Shown: piece by piece, positions 42,769 through 51,150 of the stretch
How the letters are laid out: each line of letters opens with the position of its first letter
Numbering within the stretch: the first letter of the stretch is position 1
Source of the DNA: Neorhizobium huautlense
GTDB taxonomy: Bacteria; Pseudomonadota; Alphaproteobacteria; Rhizobiales; Rhizobiaceae
Reading direction: 5' to 3'
NCBI RefSeq assembly: GCF_030811685.1
Contig: NZ_JAUSRF010000003.1
Span: 248,001-312,000, forward strand
Length of the DNA: 64,000 bases
Translations under genes and position numbers: made by a program
The notes under the pieces: model-generated
Database searches by the model: none
The model's input: the letters and a program-made list of their open reading frames with translations, nothing else
Told to the model about the DNA's origin: nothing

Positions 42769-42855
42769 ATGACATTTATCCGCGCTTTTGCGCACTCCAT
42801 GGTCTTTATCCCTTGTCCGTCGATATCGGCTGTCTTTTGGCGACAGACGCGCTGA
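42769..42855 (+). CDS. Possible 28-codon leader peptide after the riboswitch
   Basis: An ATG at 42769 follows GGAAGAGG at a spacing of 8 bases and opens a 28-residue frame (starting M-T-F-I-R-A-F-A-H-S) that ends with TGA at 42855, 45 bases before the binding-protein gene. It lies directly after the hairpin next to the riboswitch. It might be a translated leader through which the riboswitch acts. It has no family I recognise, and chance is possible. Confidence 0.4.
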   Translation: MTFIRAFAHSMVFIPCPSISAVFWRQTR

Positions 42856-42900
42856 TGCGTCCCGCTGTTTTCCATTGATTGTGCCCTTCTAGGAGAGACC

Positions 42901-43935
42901 ATGTTCCACCTCACGCGCCTTTCGGCTTGCGCGGGCCTGTTGGCATCCGCGATTTTCAGCCTTCCCTTGCCCACCGCAGCCGTCGCTGCCGAAACCCAAT
43001 ATCCGCTGACGATCAAGAATTGCGGCCTTGATCTGACTTTCAAGCGGGCCCCGTCGCGCACCGTGTCCGTCGGCCAGAGCGTCACCGAAGTGCTTTATCT
43101 GCTCGGCCTTTCGGACAAGGTTGTCGGCACCGCGCTCTGGGTCAGCCCGGTTCTGAAAGGGTTTGAGGAAACCAATGCCAGGGTCGAACGCCTTGCCGAC
43201 AACGACCCGAGTTTCGAAGCGGTGATCGGCAAGAAGCCGGATCTGGTGACGACACAGTTCCAGTGGCAGATCGGCCCGGAAGGCGTGGTTGGAACACCGG
43301 CCCAGTTCGCCGAGCTTGGCGTACCTGTCTATACTTCGCCGGCCGATTGCGTCGGCAAGGACAATTCCGGCGGTGGCGATGGCGTGCGCACTGGCGTCTT
43401 TTCGATGGAACTGATCTATCAGGAAATCCGCGATCTGGCTGCAATCTACAATGTTCAGGATCGCGGCGAGGAAGTCGTTGCCGACCTGAAGACGCGAGAA
43501 GAAGCGGCGCGAAAGAAGATCGCATCCGCCGAAGGCAAGCTATCTGCCGTCTTCTGGTTCTCGAGCGCGGAAATGGATATCGATCCTTATGTTGCCGGCC
43601 GTCACGGTGCGCCGGGTTACATCATGTCCGCGCTCGGCATCAAGAATGTCATCGAAAGCGACGAGGAGTGGCCGACGGTTGGTTGGGAAACCATTGCCAA
43701 GGCCAACCCGACCATGATCATCGCCGGCAAGATGGATCGTCGGCGCTTCCAGGCGGATGATGTCGCCGTCAAGCACAAGTTCCTCAAGGAAGATCCGGTC
43801 GCCAGCCTGATGCCGGCCGTCAAGGAAGGTCACGTCTTCGACATGGATGCACAGGCCATGAACCCGACCATCCGCACGATCGAAGGACTGGAAGTTCTGG
43901 CAGATGCCATCGCCGCTGCCGGTCTGGCGAAATAA
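42901..43935 (+). CDS. Periplasmic binding protein of a siderophore/cobalamin-type ABC importer
   Basis: The 344-residue protein has a signal peptide (cleavage near A-V-A-A-E) and a class III binding-protein fold (FepB/BtuF group) with R-T-V-S-V-G-Q-S-V-T-E-V-L-Y-L-L-G-L and K-P-D-L-V-T. Control by a cobalamin riboswitch suggests that it binds a corrinoid, cobalt complex or related metal chelate. A GGAGAG ribosome-binding site precedes the ATG. First large gene of the operon. Confidence 0.85.
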   Translation: MFHLTRLSACAGLLASAIFSLPLPTAAVAAETQYPLTIKNCGLDLTFKRAPSRTVSVGQSVTEVLYLLGLSDKVVGTALWVSPVLKGFEETNARVERLADNDPSFEAVIGKKPDLVTTQFQWQIGPEGVVGTPAQFAELGVPVYTSPADCVGKDNSGGGDGVRTGVFSMELIYQEIRDLAAIYNVQDRGEEVVADLKTREEAARKKIASAEGKLSAVFWFSSAEMDIDPYVAGRHGAPGYIMSALGIKNVIESDEEWPTVGWETIAKANPTMIIAGKMDRRRFQADDVAVKHKFLKEDPVASLMPAVKEGHVFDMDAQAMNPTIRTIEGLEVLADAIAAAGLAK

Positions 43936-43945
43936 AGCGGTTATC

Positions 43946-44974
43946 GTGAAACGCATTCCATCAAAAATCGGAGGGACGGGTGCCGCAATCACGGCGCTTG
44001 TTCTCCTCATCGTCGCGCTGATTGCCGGCGCGGCGATCGGCGAAACTGCCATTCCTTTCGATGTGGTCGCAAAAACCATTGCCAACCGGTTGTTCAATGC
44101 CGGCTTTCCGCTGGAACCACTGGATGAGGGTATTGTCTGGAGTTATCGCCTCAGCCGTGCCGTTGTCGCGGCCTGCTGTGGTGCATCGCTGGCCCTGGCG
44201 GGTGCGGTTCTGCAATCATTGCTGCGCAATCCGCTGGCCGATCCTTATATTCTGGGCATTTCAGCCGGTGCTTCCACCGGTGCGGTTGCGGTCGCACTTC
44301 TCGGTCTGGGTGCCGGTCTCTTGACCATGCCGATGGGCGCATTGGCGGGTGCGCTCGCTGCCTTCGTTCTCGTCAGCTTGCTGGCCATGCGGGCCGGCAG
44401 CGGCAGCAATGCCATCATTCTTGCGGGCGTTGCCGGCTCTCAGATGTTCAATGCCATCACCTCCTTCATCGTCACAAAATCGGCGACGGCGGAACAGGCG
44501 CGCGGCATCATGTTCTGGCTGCTCGGCAACCTTTCCGGCGTGCGCTGGCCGGATGTCGGTCTGGCACTGCCGGTCACCATTGTCGGTCTGCTTGTCTGCC
44601 TCTGGCATGTGCGCGCGCTCGATGCCTTTGCCTTCGGCAATCAGGCGGCGGCCTCGCTCGGCATTCGCGTGCGCCGGGTTCAGATCATCCTGATCTGCAC
44701 GGCGGCGGCCATGACGGCGGCCATGGTGTCGCTGGTCGGCTCCATCGGATTTGTCGGCCTTGTCATTCCCCATGCGGCACGCCTGATCGTCGGTGTCCGG
44801 CACGGACGCCTGCTGCCGGTGACGGCGCTGGTCGGCGCCGTGTTCATGATCATTGCCGATATCCTGTCACGCACCATCATCGCCGGTCAGGTTCTACCGA
44901 TCGGCGTCATTACCGCCCTGTTCGGAGCACCCGCCTTTGCCTTCATTCTCGGGCAGAAGAGGGCGCGGCCATGA
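43946..44974 (+). CDS. FecCD/BtuC-type ABC importer permease
   Basis: The roughly 342-residue inner-membrane protein has about ten helices and the family sequences R-L-S-R-A-V-V-A-A-C-C-G-A-S-L-A-L-A-G and G-F-V-G-L-V-I-P-H-A-A-R. The start is taken as GTG at 43946, 10 bases after the binding-protein stop codon; longer frames overlap that gene. Its end overlaps the ATPase gene by four bases. Confidence 0.88.
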   Translation: MKRIPSKIGGTGAAITALVLLIVALIAGAAIGETAIPFDVVAKTIANRLFNAGFPLEPLDEGIVWSYRLSRAVVAACCGASLALAGAVLQSLLRNPLADPYILGISAGASTGAVAVALLGLGAGLLTMPMGALAGALAAFVLVSLLAMRAGSGSNAIILAGVAGSQMFNAITSFIVTKSATAEQARGIMFWLLGNLSGVRWPDVGLALPVTIVGLLVCLWHVRALDAFAFGNQAAASLGIRVRRVQIILICTAAAMTAAMVSLVGSIGFVGLVIPHAARLIVGVRHGRLLPVTALVGAVFMIIADILSRTIIAGQVLPIGVITALFGAPAFAFILGQKRARP

Positions 44975-45771
44975 AGCTTTCCGCTCAAAACCTCTGCTGG
45001 TCGGCCGGCAGTCTGGATATCGTCCGGGATGTCTCCTTCGATGTCGCACCGGGCGAATTTCTCGGCATTATCGGCCCGAACGGCTCGGGCAAAAGCACGC
45101 TTCTTTCCATGCTGGCGGGCATTCGCAAGCCGCTTTCCGGGCAGGTGTTGATGGGTGGTCAGCCCATCCGCTCCATCGGCAGCCGCGAGGTTGCGCGAAA
45201 ACTGGCTTTCGTGGAGCAACAGGCGGAAACGGCGGAGCGCATCACCGCCCGTCAGGCTGTCGAGCTCGGGCGCACGCCTTATCTCGGGCCCCTGTCCGGC
45301 TGGTCGGTGGAGGACGATGCGATCGTTGATGGCGCGCTCGAAAATGTCGATATGGTCGACAAGGCCGAGCGTCATTGGCACCATCTTTCCGGCGGCGAAA
45401 GGCAGCGGCTGCATATCGGCCGGGCGCTGGCGCAGCAGCCGCAGGTGCTCCTGCTCGATGAACCCACCAACCACCTCGATATCGGCCACCAGATCGACCT
45501 GCTCGATCTGGTCCGCCGGCAGGACCTGACGGTCGTTGCGGCGCTGCACGATCTCAACCACGCGGCCATGTTCTGCGATCGTATCGCGATCATGGACCAT
45601 GGCCGGCTTTCGGCCATCGGTGCGCCAGAGCAAGTGCTGACGTCTGACATGATCAGCTCGGTATTCGGCGTGGATGCAATTGTTGCGCCTGACGAGGATG
45701 GCGTCTGCCATGTCCGATTCCGGCCAAACGGTCGCAAGCGCGTTATTTCCAGAAAGGACGATTTGACATGA
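44971..45771 (+). CDS. FecE/BtuD-type ABC importer ATPase
   Basis: The 266-residue ATPase shows Walker A G-P-N-G-S-G-K-S-T, signature L-S-G-G-E-R-Q-R-L and Walker B V-L-L-L-D-E-P-T-N-H-L-D, typical for iron-siderophore and B12 importers. Overlaps of four bases with both the permease gene and the pseudoazurin gene show tight coupling. Confidence 0.9.
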   Translation: MKLSAQNLCWSAGSLDIVRDVSFDVAPGEFLGIIGPNGSGKSTLLSMLAGIRKPLSGQVLMGGQPIRSIGSREVARKLAFVEQQAETAERITARQAVELGRTPYLGPLSGWSVEDDAIVDGALENVDMVDKAERHWHHLSGGERQRLHIGRALAQQPQVLLLDEPTNHLDIGHQIDLLDLVRRQDLTVVAALHDLNHAAMFCDRIAIMDHGRLSAIGAPEQVLTSDMISSVFGVDAIVAPDEDGVCHVRFRPNGRKRVISRKDDLT

Positions 45772-46220
45772 TGAAAACCTTTTCCGCCCTTCTTGCATCG
45801 CTTGTCCTGTTCGCATTCGCCGGCAGTGCCTTGGCCGAGACATTCGAGGTCAAGATGCTGAACCGCGGTGAAAAGGGACCGATGGTATTCGAGCCGGATT
45901 ATCTGGAAATCCAGCCCGGCGACAAGGTTGTGTTCGTTCCCACCCACAAGAGCCACAATGCCGCGACCATTGACGAGATGATCCCGGAGGGTGCTGAAGG
46001 GTTCAAAAGCAAGATCAACGAGCAGTTCGAAACCACGTTTGATCAGGTCGGTTTCTACGGCATCAAATGCTCGCCGCATATCGGCATGGGCATGGTGATG
46101 ATGATCAAGGTGGGGGAAGCGACCGTGCCGGAGACTTACGCATCCATCAAGCTCCCACCCCGCGCACAGACGCGCATGGATGCGTTGATTGCGCAGGCTG
46201 GGCAGGGCAGCGCTCAGTAA
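45768..46220 (+). CDS. Pseudoazurin-type blue copper protein
   Basis: The 150-residue precursor has a signal peptide (residues 1-23) and a cupredoxin fold. The type 1 copper ligands are His63 (S-H-N-A), Cys101, His104 and Met109 (C-S-P-H-I-G-M-G-M), with spacings of 38, 3 and 5 residues identical to those of pseudoazurin. These periplasmic proteins carry electrons, often to nitrite reductase. Here the gene starts inside the ATPase gene (ATGA overlap), in a cobalamin-riboswitch operon, a setting not expected for denitrification. Confidence 0.9.
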   Translation: MMKTFSALLASLVLFAFAGSALAETFEVKMLNRGEKGPMVFEPDYLEIQPGDKVVFVPTHKSHNAATIDEMIPEGAEGFKSKINEQFETTFDQVGFYGIKCSPHIGMGMVMMIKVGEATVPETYASIKLPPRAQTRMDALIAQAGQGSAQ

Positions 46221-46323
46221 ATCCGGCGGCTTTTTCAATGGCATGGTTGCCGGTCGCAAAGGTTGCGTTCAGCAATTCGTTGACGCAGGATGTTTCCGTC
46301 TGTCGCGATAAGGGAGAGATTGC

Positions 46324-46848
46324 ATGACGGAAAGCCACGATCACCACCATGATCATCAGCACGATCCTCACCACGGGGAGGACCGCTGGAAACACAATGG
46401 TGTCCGCGTCATCAAGGGCGACCAGCTGGACGACAACACCGCGCAGACTCCCGGCATGTACCGGCAGGCGGCGATCAACCACGCCCGTGTCGGTGCGCAA
46501 AAAATCTGGGCCGGAACGGTGGCGATCGAGCCCAACGCCAAGACCGGCGTGCATCATCACGGCGCGCTGGAAAGTGTGATTTTTGTGGTGCGCGGCAAGG
46601 CCCGCATGCGCTGGGGCGACCGGCTGGAATATGTGGCGGAGGCCGGACCCGGCGATTTCATTTTCGTGCCGCCCTATGTGCCGCATCAGGAAATCAATGC
46701 CGACCCGGACAATGTGCTGGAATGCGTTCTGGTGCGCTCCGACAATGAAGCTGTCGTCGTCAACATCACCGATATCGAGCCGGTGGAACAGCCCGAACAA
46801 GTCTATTGGGTTGACTCGATACACAAACATCCCGGCGAGCCGGGTTGA
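46324..46848 (+). CDS. Cupin-domain protein with His-rich N-terminus
   Basis: The 174-residue protein starts with a cluster of nine histidines within residues 5-17 (H-D-H-H-H-D-H-Q-H-D-P-H-H), then a single cupin barrel with G-V-H-H-H-G-A-L-E-S as metal-binding motif 1 and P-G-D-F-I-F-V-P-P-Y-V-P-H-Q as motif 2. His-rich tails are typical for proteins that store or hand over nickel, cobalt or zinc. It is 103 bases after pseudoazurin and probably the last gene of the riboswitch operon. Its reaction is unknown. Confidence 0.8.
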   Translation: MTESHDHHHDHQHDPHHGEDRWKHNGVRVIKGDQLDDNTAQTPGMYRQAAINHARVGAQKIWAGTVAIEPNAKTGVHHHGALESVIFVVRGKARMRWGDRLEYVAEAGPGDFIFVPPYVPHQEINADPDNVLECVLVRSDNEAVVVNITDIEPVEQPEQVYWVDSIHKHPGEPG

Positions 46849-46855
46849 TTTTTTT
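46831..46855 (+). terminator. Rho-independent terminator overlapping the cupin stop codon
   Basis: CCCGG-CGAG-CCGGG is followed by TTGATTTTTTT, so the stem encodes the last residues of the cupin protein and the T-run includes its stop codon. A longer 11-base stem (GATGACCAAGG at 46860-46870, CCTTGGTCATC at 46886-46896) follows in the gap before the convergent idonate dehydrogenase gene. Confidence 0.75.
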
Positions 46856-46901
46856 GATGGATGACCAAGGTGGCTGATGCCGCGGCCTTGGTCATCGCGT
46901 T

Positions 46902-47933
46902 TCAGAAGGTTAGATGAACCTTCATCGATTTCGTGCGGTCGCTGGCCAGATCGAAGGCTTCCACCGCCCTTTCCATCGGGATCCGTGCGCTCAGCAGGGC
47001 GCGCACATCAATACGTCGATCCGAGATCAGTTTTGCCGCCAGCGCGAATTCTGCATCGAAGCGGAATGTGCCGCGCACGACCAGTTCCTTGGTGACGATG
47101 GCGCTGATCGGCAGCGTCACGTCATTTCCCATGCCGACTGCAACAATCGTGCCGCGCGGTCGCACGACCTTCAAAAGGCCGGCAAGCACGGTGCCATTGC
47201 CCGAGCATTCGAAAGCCACGTGGATCTGGCCCTTGCCTTCCGCATAAGGCGCTAGCGCCCCCGGCTGGGTTGCCACATTGAGAACCGTATCGGCACCGAC
47301 CGTTCTGGCGATCGCAAGCGCCGAGTCGGAGACGTCGGTGGCAATGATTTCGGCGGCGCCCGCAAAACGGGCTGCAAGGATCGTCAGGCAACCGATCGTG
47401 CCGGTGCCGGTGACGAGAACACGTTTGCCGACCAGTGATCCGGCCTGCTCGACGGCATGCAGGCAAACGGCAAGCGGTTCGCAGCACGCCGCTTCCTCGA
47501 AAGGCGTGTCGGCTGCAACGGGGATGGCCTGTTCGGCCTCGACGACGATTTCTTCGCGAAACAGGCCCTGCACATGCGGAAAACGCATGGCGGAACCGTT
47601 GAAACGCATCTCCATGGCGTGTTGCCGCTGGCCTTCGCGCATGAACTCGCAATCACCCTGCGGTCGGCTGGGATTGATGGCAACGCGCTGACCAACGGTC
47701 ACATTGGTGACGCCTTCGCCGATGGCAGCGATTTCCCCAGAGGCTTCGTGGCCAAGAATCATCGGTTCGCGCACACGCACCGTGCCAAAACCGGCATGGT
47801 GGTAATAATGAAGGTCCGAACCGCAGATGCCGCCCGCTTTCAGGCGGATGCGGACTTCGCCGGGACCGGGTGCGCCGACATCACGCTCCTCGATACGCAG
47901 GTCGTGTTCCTTGTGAATGACGACGGCTTTCAT
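46902..47933 (-). CDS. Zinc-dependent dehydrogenase, L-idonate 5-dehydrogenase-like
   Basis: The 343-residue medium-chain dehydrogenase has G-I-C-G-S-D-L-H-Y-Y and G-H-E-A-S-G for catalytic zinc and G-T-G-T-I-G for NAD(P). The short or absent structural zinc loop (S-R-P-Q-G-D-C-E-F-M-R-E-G) and H-A-M-E-M-R-F-N-G-S match L-idonate 5-dehydrogenases, which oxidise L-idonate to 5-ketogluconate. The ATG at 47933 starts the family N-terminus M-K-A-V-V-I-H. It lies downstream of the galactonate dehydratase gene on the same strand. Confidence 0.82.
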   Translation of the reverse strand: MKAVVIHKEHDLRIEERDVGAPGPGEVRIRLKAGGICGSDLHYYHHAGFGTVRVREPMILGHEASGEIAAIGEGVTNVTVGQRVAINPSRPQGDCEFMREGQRQHAMEMRFNGSAMRFPHVQGLFREEIVVEAEQAIPVAADTPFEEAACCEPLAVCLHAVEQAGSLVGKRVLVTGTGTIGCLTILAARFAGAAEIIATDVSDSALAIARTVGADTVLNVATQPGALAPYAEGKGQIHVAFECSGNGTVLAGLLKVVRPRGTIVAVGMGNDVTLPISAIVTKELVVRGTFRFDAEFALAAKLISDRRIDVRALLSARIPMERAVEAFDLASDRTKSMKVHLTF

Positions 47934-47950
47934 GCGCCACCACATGAAAA

Positions 47951-47971
47951 GCGGCGGGACACGCCCGCCGC
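47951..47971 (-). promoter_or_regulatory. GC-rich hairpin in the idonate dehydrogenase leader
   Basis: GCGGCGGG-N5-CCCGCCGC lies 17 bases upstream of the start codon on the minus strand. It could act as an attenuator or as the end of the dgoD transcript; no T-run is present. An imperfect stem (AACGTCGGCC/GGCCAACGTT, about 48030-48065) lies nearer the dgoD end. Confidence 0.4.
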
Positions 47972-48084
47972 ACAACTGTTTCTCATACAATCCTCCCTCA
48001 GGCTCGACCGGAAAGCCGGACGATAACAATGCAAACGTCGGCCAGCCTCCTCGCCGGCCAACGTTGTCATGCTACGCCGTTATC

Positions 48085-49233
48085 CTACCATTCCGCAACA
48101 CTGCCATCTTCGTGGCGCCAGATCGGATTGCGCCAACGATGGCCTTCCTTGGCGCGTTCGATCACATATTGCTCGTCCACCTCAATGCCGAGGCCGGGTC
48201 CCTGCGGGATCGAGACAAAACCATCGGCATAATGGAACACCTCCTTGTTGGAGATGTAATCGAGAATGTCGTTGCCCTTGTTGTAGTGGATACCGAGGCT
48301 CTGTTCCTGAATGAAGGCATTGTGGCTGACGGCATCGACCTGCAGGCAGGCAGCCAAGGCGATAGGTCCGAGCGGGCAATGGGGGGCGAGCGCCACATCA
48401 TAGGCTTCCGCCATGGCCGCGATCTTGCGGCATTCGGTAATGCCGCCGGCATGGGAAAGGTCGGGCTGGATGATGTCGACATAACCATCCGACAGGACCT
48501 GCTTGAAATCCCAGCGGGAGAAGAGGCGTTCGCCCAATGCAATCGGTGTCGAGCAATGATTGGCGATTTCCTTTAGTGCCTCGCGGTTTTCCGAAAGCAC
48601 CGGCTCCTCGATGAACATCAGCTTGTAGGGTTCGAGTTCCTTGGCGAGCACCTTGGCCATCGGCCTGTGCACGCGGCCATGGAAGTCGACACCGATGCCG
48701 ATATGCGGGCCGACCGCCTCGCGGATGATGGCAATGGTCTCGACCGCTTTCTCGACCTTTTCATTGGTGTCGACGATCTGCATTTCCTCGCAGCCGTTGA
48801 GTTTGATCGCCTTGAAGCCACGGGCGACCACATCCTTGGCATTGTTCGCAACGTCCGACGGGCGGTCGCCACCGATCCATGAATAGACTTTTATTCGGTC
48901 GCGCACCTGGCCACCGAGCAGCGAATGGACCGGCTGGCCAAGCGCCTTGCCCTTGATGTCCCACAGTGCCTGATCGATGCCGGCGATTGCCGACATGTGA
49001 ACCGCGCCGCCGCGATAAAAACCGCCGCGATACATGACCTGCCAGTGGTCCTCGATCAGGAACGGGTCCTTGCCGATCAGATAGTCTTCCAGTTCGTGCA
49101 CGGCGGCCTGAACTGTCAGCGCGCGGCCTTCGACGACCGGTTCGCCCCAGCCGAAAATGCCCTCATCGGTTTCGATCTTCAGGAAAAGCCAGCGCGGCGG
49201 AACGATATAGGTGGTGAGCTTGGTGATTTTCAT
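48085..49233 (-). CDS. dgoD: D-galactonate dehydratase (enolase superfamily)
   Basis: The 382-residue protein equals E. coli DgoD in length and begins [15 protein letters not shown]. It has the metal ligands in G-V-D-F-H-G-R-V-H and F-I-E-E-P, and [11 protein letters not shown] for the catalytic base region. It dehydrates D-galactonate to 2-keto-3-deoxy-D-galactonate. The ATG at 49233 was chosen since the 14-residue extension upstream lacks conservation. Confidence 0.9.
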   Translation of the reverse strand: MKITKLTTYIVPPRWLFLKIETDEGIFGWGEPVVEGRALTVQAAVHELEDYLIGKDPFLIEDHWQVMYRGGFYRGGAVHMSAIAGIDQALWDIKGKALGQPVHSLLGGQVRDRIKVYSWIGGDRPSDVANNAKDVVARGFKAIKLNGCEEMQIVDTNEKVEKAVETIAIIREAVGPHIGIGVDFHGRVHRPMAKVLAKELEPYKLMFIEEPVLSENREALKEIANHCSTPIALGERLFSRWDFKQVLSDGYVDIIQPDLSHAGGITECRKIAAMAEAYDVALAPHCPLGPIALAACLQVDAVSHNAFIQEQSLGIHYNKGNDILDYISNKEVFHYADGFVSIPQGPGLGIEVDEQYVIERAKEGHRWRNPIWRHEDGSVAEW

Positions 49234-49420
49234 GCGTCTATACCCGTTGCCCGGCGAAAGCCGGAATTGCTGCACGCGTCAGCGGTCATGGTCTGCAATG
49301 CGGGCACGCAGAACCGTTCGCGCCGGATCACGAGGGATTGGCGCGCAACCTGCAACGCGACAGGATTTCGATATCGTCGTTTATCGCGGCATCCTCCGAT
49401 GCCTGCGGAGCCGAAGCTAA

Positions 49421-49441
49421 ATAAATCATACTTATTGTCAA
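49421..49441 (-). promoter_or_regulatory. Probable promoter region of the dgoD gene
   Basis: On the minus strand TTGACA (49441-49436) is followed by an AT-rich tract. The adjacent ATAAATCATACTTAT (plus strand 49421-49435) is loosely palindromic and could bind a GntR-type regulator. No -10 element is convincing. Apart from this site and the terminator at 49484-49515, the 307-base gap 49234-49540 holds nothing I can identify. Confidence 0.35.
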
Positions 49442-49483
49442 ACGATCTTTTGCCGCAGTGGCGTGTCGCGGTGTTTGCGGGCG

Positions 49484-49515
49484 AAAAAAATCCGCGCCCC
49501 TTGCAGGACGCGGAT
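49484..49515 (-). terminator. Rho-independent terminator after uxaC
   Basis: Read on the minus strand, ATCCGCG and CGCGGAT form a 7-base-pair stem with a 12-base loop and are followed by a run of T residues, 26 bases after the uxaC stop codon. This closes the uxaC transcript before dgoD. Confidence 0.8.
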
Positions 49516-49540
49516 GCAGGTCTCGATTACGACAGCAGAA

Positions 49541-50959
49541 TTAAAGTTTGTAGGCCGTCTTTGCGAGATTATAGGCCAGTTCCCAGGCCAGTTCGTGGGC
49601 ATCGTCGATTTCCAGACGATGCTCGGCCACCAGCCTTGCAAGGAAACCGCAATCGATGCGGCGCGCGACGTCGTGGCGGGCAGGGATGGAGAGGAAGGCG
49701 CGGGTGTCGTCGTTGAAGCCGACCGTGTTGTAGAAACCGGCCGTTTCCGTCACCTGCTCGCGGTAACGGCGGATGCCTTCCGGGCTGTCATGGAACCACC
49801 ATGCCGGGCCGAGGCGCAGAGCCGGATAATGGCCGGCGAGCGGCGCCAGTTCGCGGGCGTAACTGGTTTCATCCAGCGTGAACAGGATGACGGTAAGGCG
49901 CGGATCATTACCGAACCGGTCGAGCAGTGGCTTGAGGTTGTTGACATAATCGGTCGCCTTCGGAATGTCGGCGCCCTTGTCCTTGCCGTAACGGGCAAAG
50001 ATTTGCTGGTTATGATCGCGGAATGCGCCGGGATGGATCTGCATGACCAGCCCATCGGCCACGCTCATCTTGGCCATTTCCGTCAGCATCTGGCCACGAA
50101 AAGTCTCGGCATCGGCTGGTGAAACCGCGCCGCTGATCACGCGCTGGTAAAGTGCCGCCGCGTCTTCATCGGACAGGTTTTCGGTGCGGGCGGTGGCGTG
50201 ACCGTGGTCGGTCGAGGTGGCCCCGGCCACGTCCTTGAAATACTGGCGGCGGTTCTGCAGCGCTGCGAGGTATCCGGCAAAACTCGAGACGTCGCTGCCG
50301 GTGATGCGACCAAGCTCTGCAACGTTTCCGGCAAAGTTCGGATATTCCGGATCGACTACGGCATCCGGGCGGAAGGCCGAGACCACACGGCCCTTCCAGC
50401 CACTTTCCGACAGTTTTCGATGATGGCGCAGGTCATCCAGCGCACTTTCGGTGGTGGCGATCACCTCGATGTTGAAACGCTCGAAGAGCGCGCGCGGCAG
50501 GAATTCCGGGCGCTGCAGGGCTTCGGAAATGTGGTCGTAATAACGGTCGGCGCTTTCTGCAGTCAGGCGTTCCTTGATGCCAAAAACTTCCGTGAAGGCA
50601 TGCGCCAGCCAGAGCCAGGACGGTGTGCCACGAAACAGATGGAAATTCTCGGCAAAGATCCGCCAGATCTTGCGCTTGTCGGTTTCGACCTCGGTGCCGT
50701 CAATGGTCGGAATGCCAAGGCTTTCGAGCCGGATGCCCTGGCTGTAGAGCATGCGGTGAACATAATGGTCCGGAACGATGAAGAGGCTGGACGGGTCACC
50801 GAACGGCGCATTGTCGGCGAACCAGGACGGTTCGGTATGGCCATGCGGGCTGATGATCGGCAGATCGGCGACCTTGGCGTAGAGGCTGCGGGCGATCTCC
50901 TTGGTCGCCGGCGCATCGGGAAAAAGCCGATCCGGATGGAGTGAAAACTGTTTGGTCAT
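49541..50959 (-). CDS. uxaC: Glucuronate/galacturonate isomerase
   Basis: The 472-residue protein matches uronate isomerase in length and motifs: I-S-P-H-G-H-T-E-P near residue 37 for the metal site and H-Y-V-H-R-M-L-Y-S-Q-G. The enzyme turns D-galacturonate into D-tagaturonate and D-glucuronate into D-fructuronate, feeding the UxaB-like and UxaA enzymes encoded at 37651-41304. It is separate from those genes, closer to the pectin hydrolase genes that supply its substrate. Confidence 0.93.
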   Translation of the reverse strand: MTKQFSLHPDRLFPDAPATKEIARSLYAKVADLPIISPHGHTEPSWFADNAPFGDPSSLFIVPDHYVHRMLYSQGIRLESLGIPTIDGTEVETDKRKIWRIFAENFHLFRGTPSWLWLAHAFTEVFGIKERLTAESADRYYDHISEALQRPEFLPRALFERFNIEVIATTESALDDLRHHRKLSESGWKGRVVSAFRPDAVVDPEYPNFAGNVAELGRITGSDVSSFAGYLAALQNRRQYFKDVAGATSTDHGHATARTENLSDEDAAALYQRVISGAVSPADAETFRGQMLTEMAKMSVADGLVMQIHPGAFRDHNQQIFARYGKDKGADIPKATDYVNNLKPLLDRFGNDPRLTVILFTLDETSYARELAPLAGHYPALRLGPAWWFHDSPEGIRRYREQVTETAGFYNTVGFNDDTRAFLSIPARHDVARRIDCGFLARLVAEHRLEIDDAHELAWELAYNLAKTAYKL

Positions 50960-51081
50960 TCGATACCCTTTCTAGACATGCCCGCCTCCCATGGCTGCGC
51001 ATACCGTGATGCTGTCCTCGGTGAGCGACCTGCCACTGCGTGACAGGAAATCATTCACCGGCAAGGCTCAGTTGACATCAT

Positions 51082-51146
51082 GCTCCGTGCGAGCCTTCGA
51101 GGCGCGGAGCACGAGTTTTCCGAAGCGATCCCGTTTGTCGGATCGC
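51082..51146 (-). terminator. Two hairpins after the pectin-degradation operon
   Basis: GCTCCGTGC/GCGCGGAGC (51082-51090 and 51102-51110, one mismatch) and GCGATCC/GGATCGC (51125-51131 and 51140-51146) lie just after the GH105 stop codon in the direction of transcription. Neither has a long T-run, so termination may be incomplete or factor-dependent. Confidence 0.45.
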
Positions 51147-51150
51147 GGCG

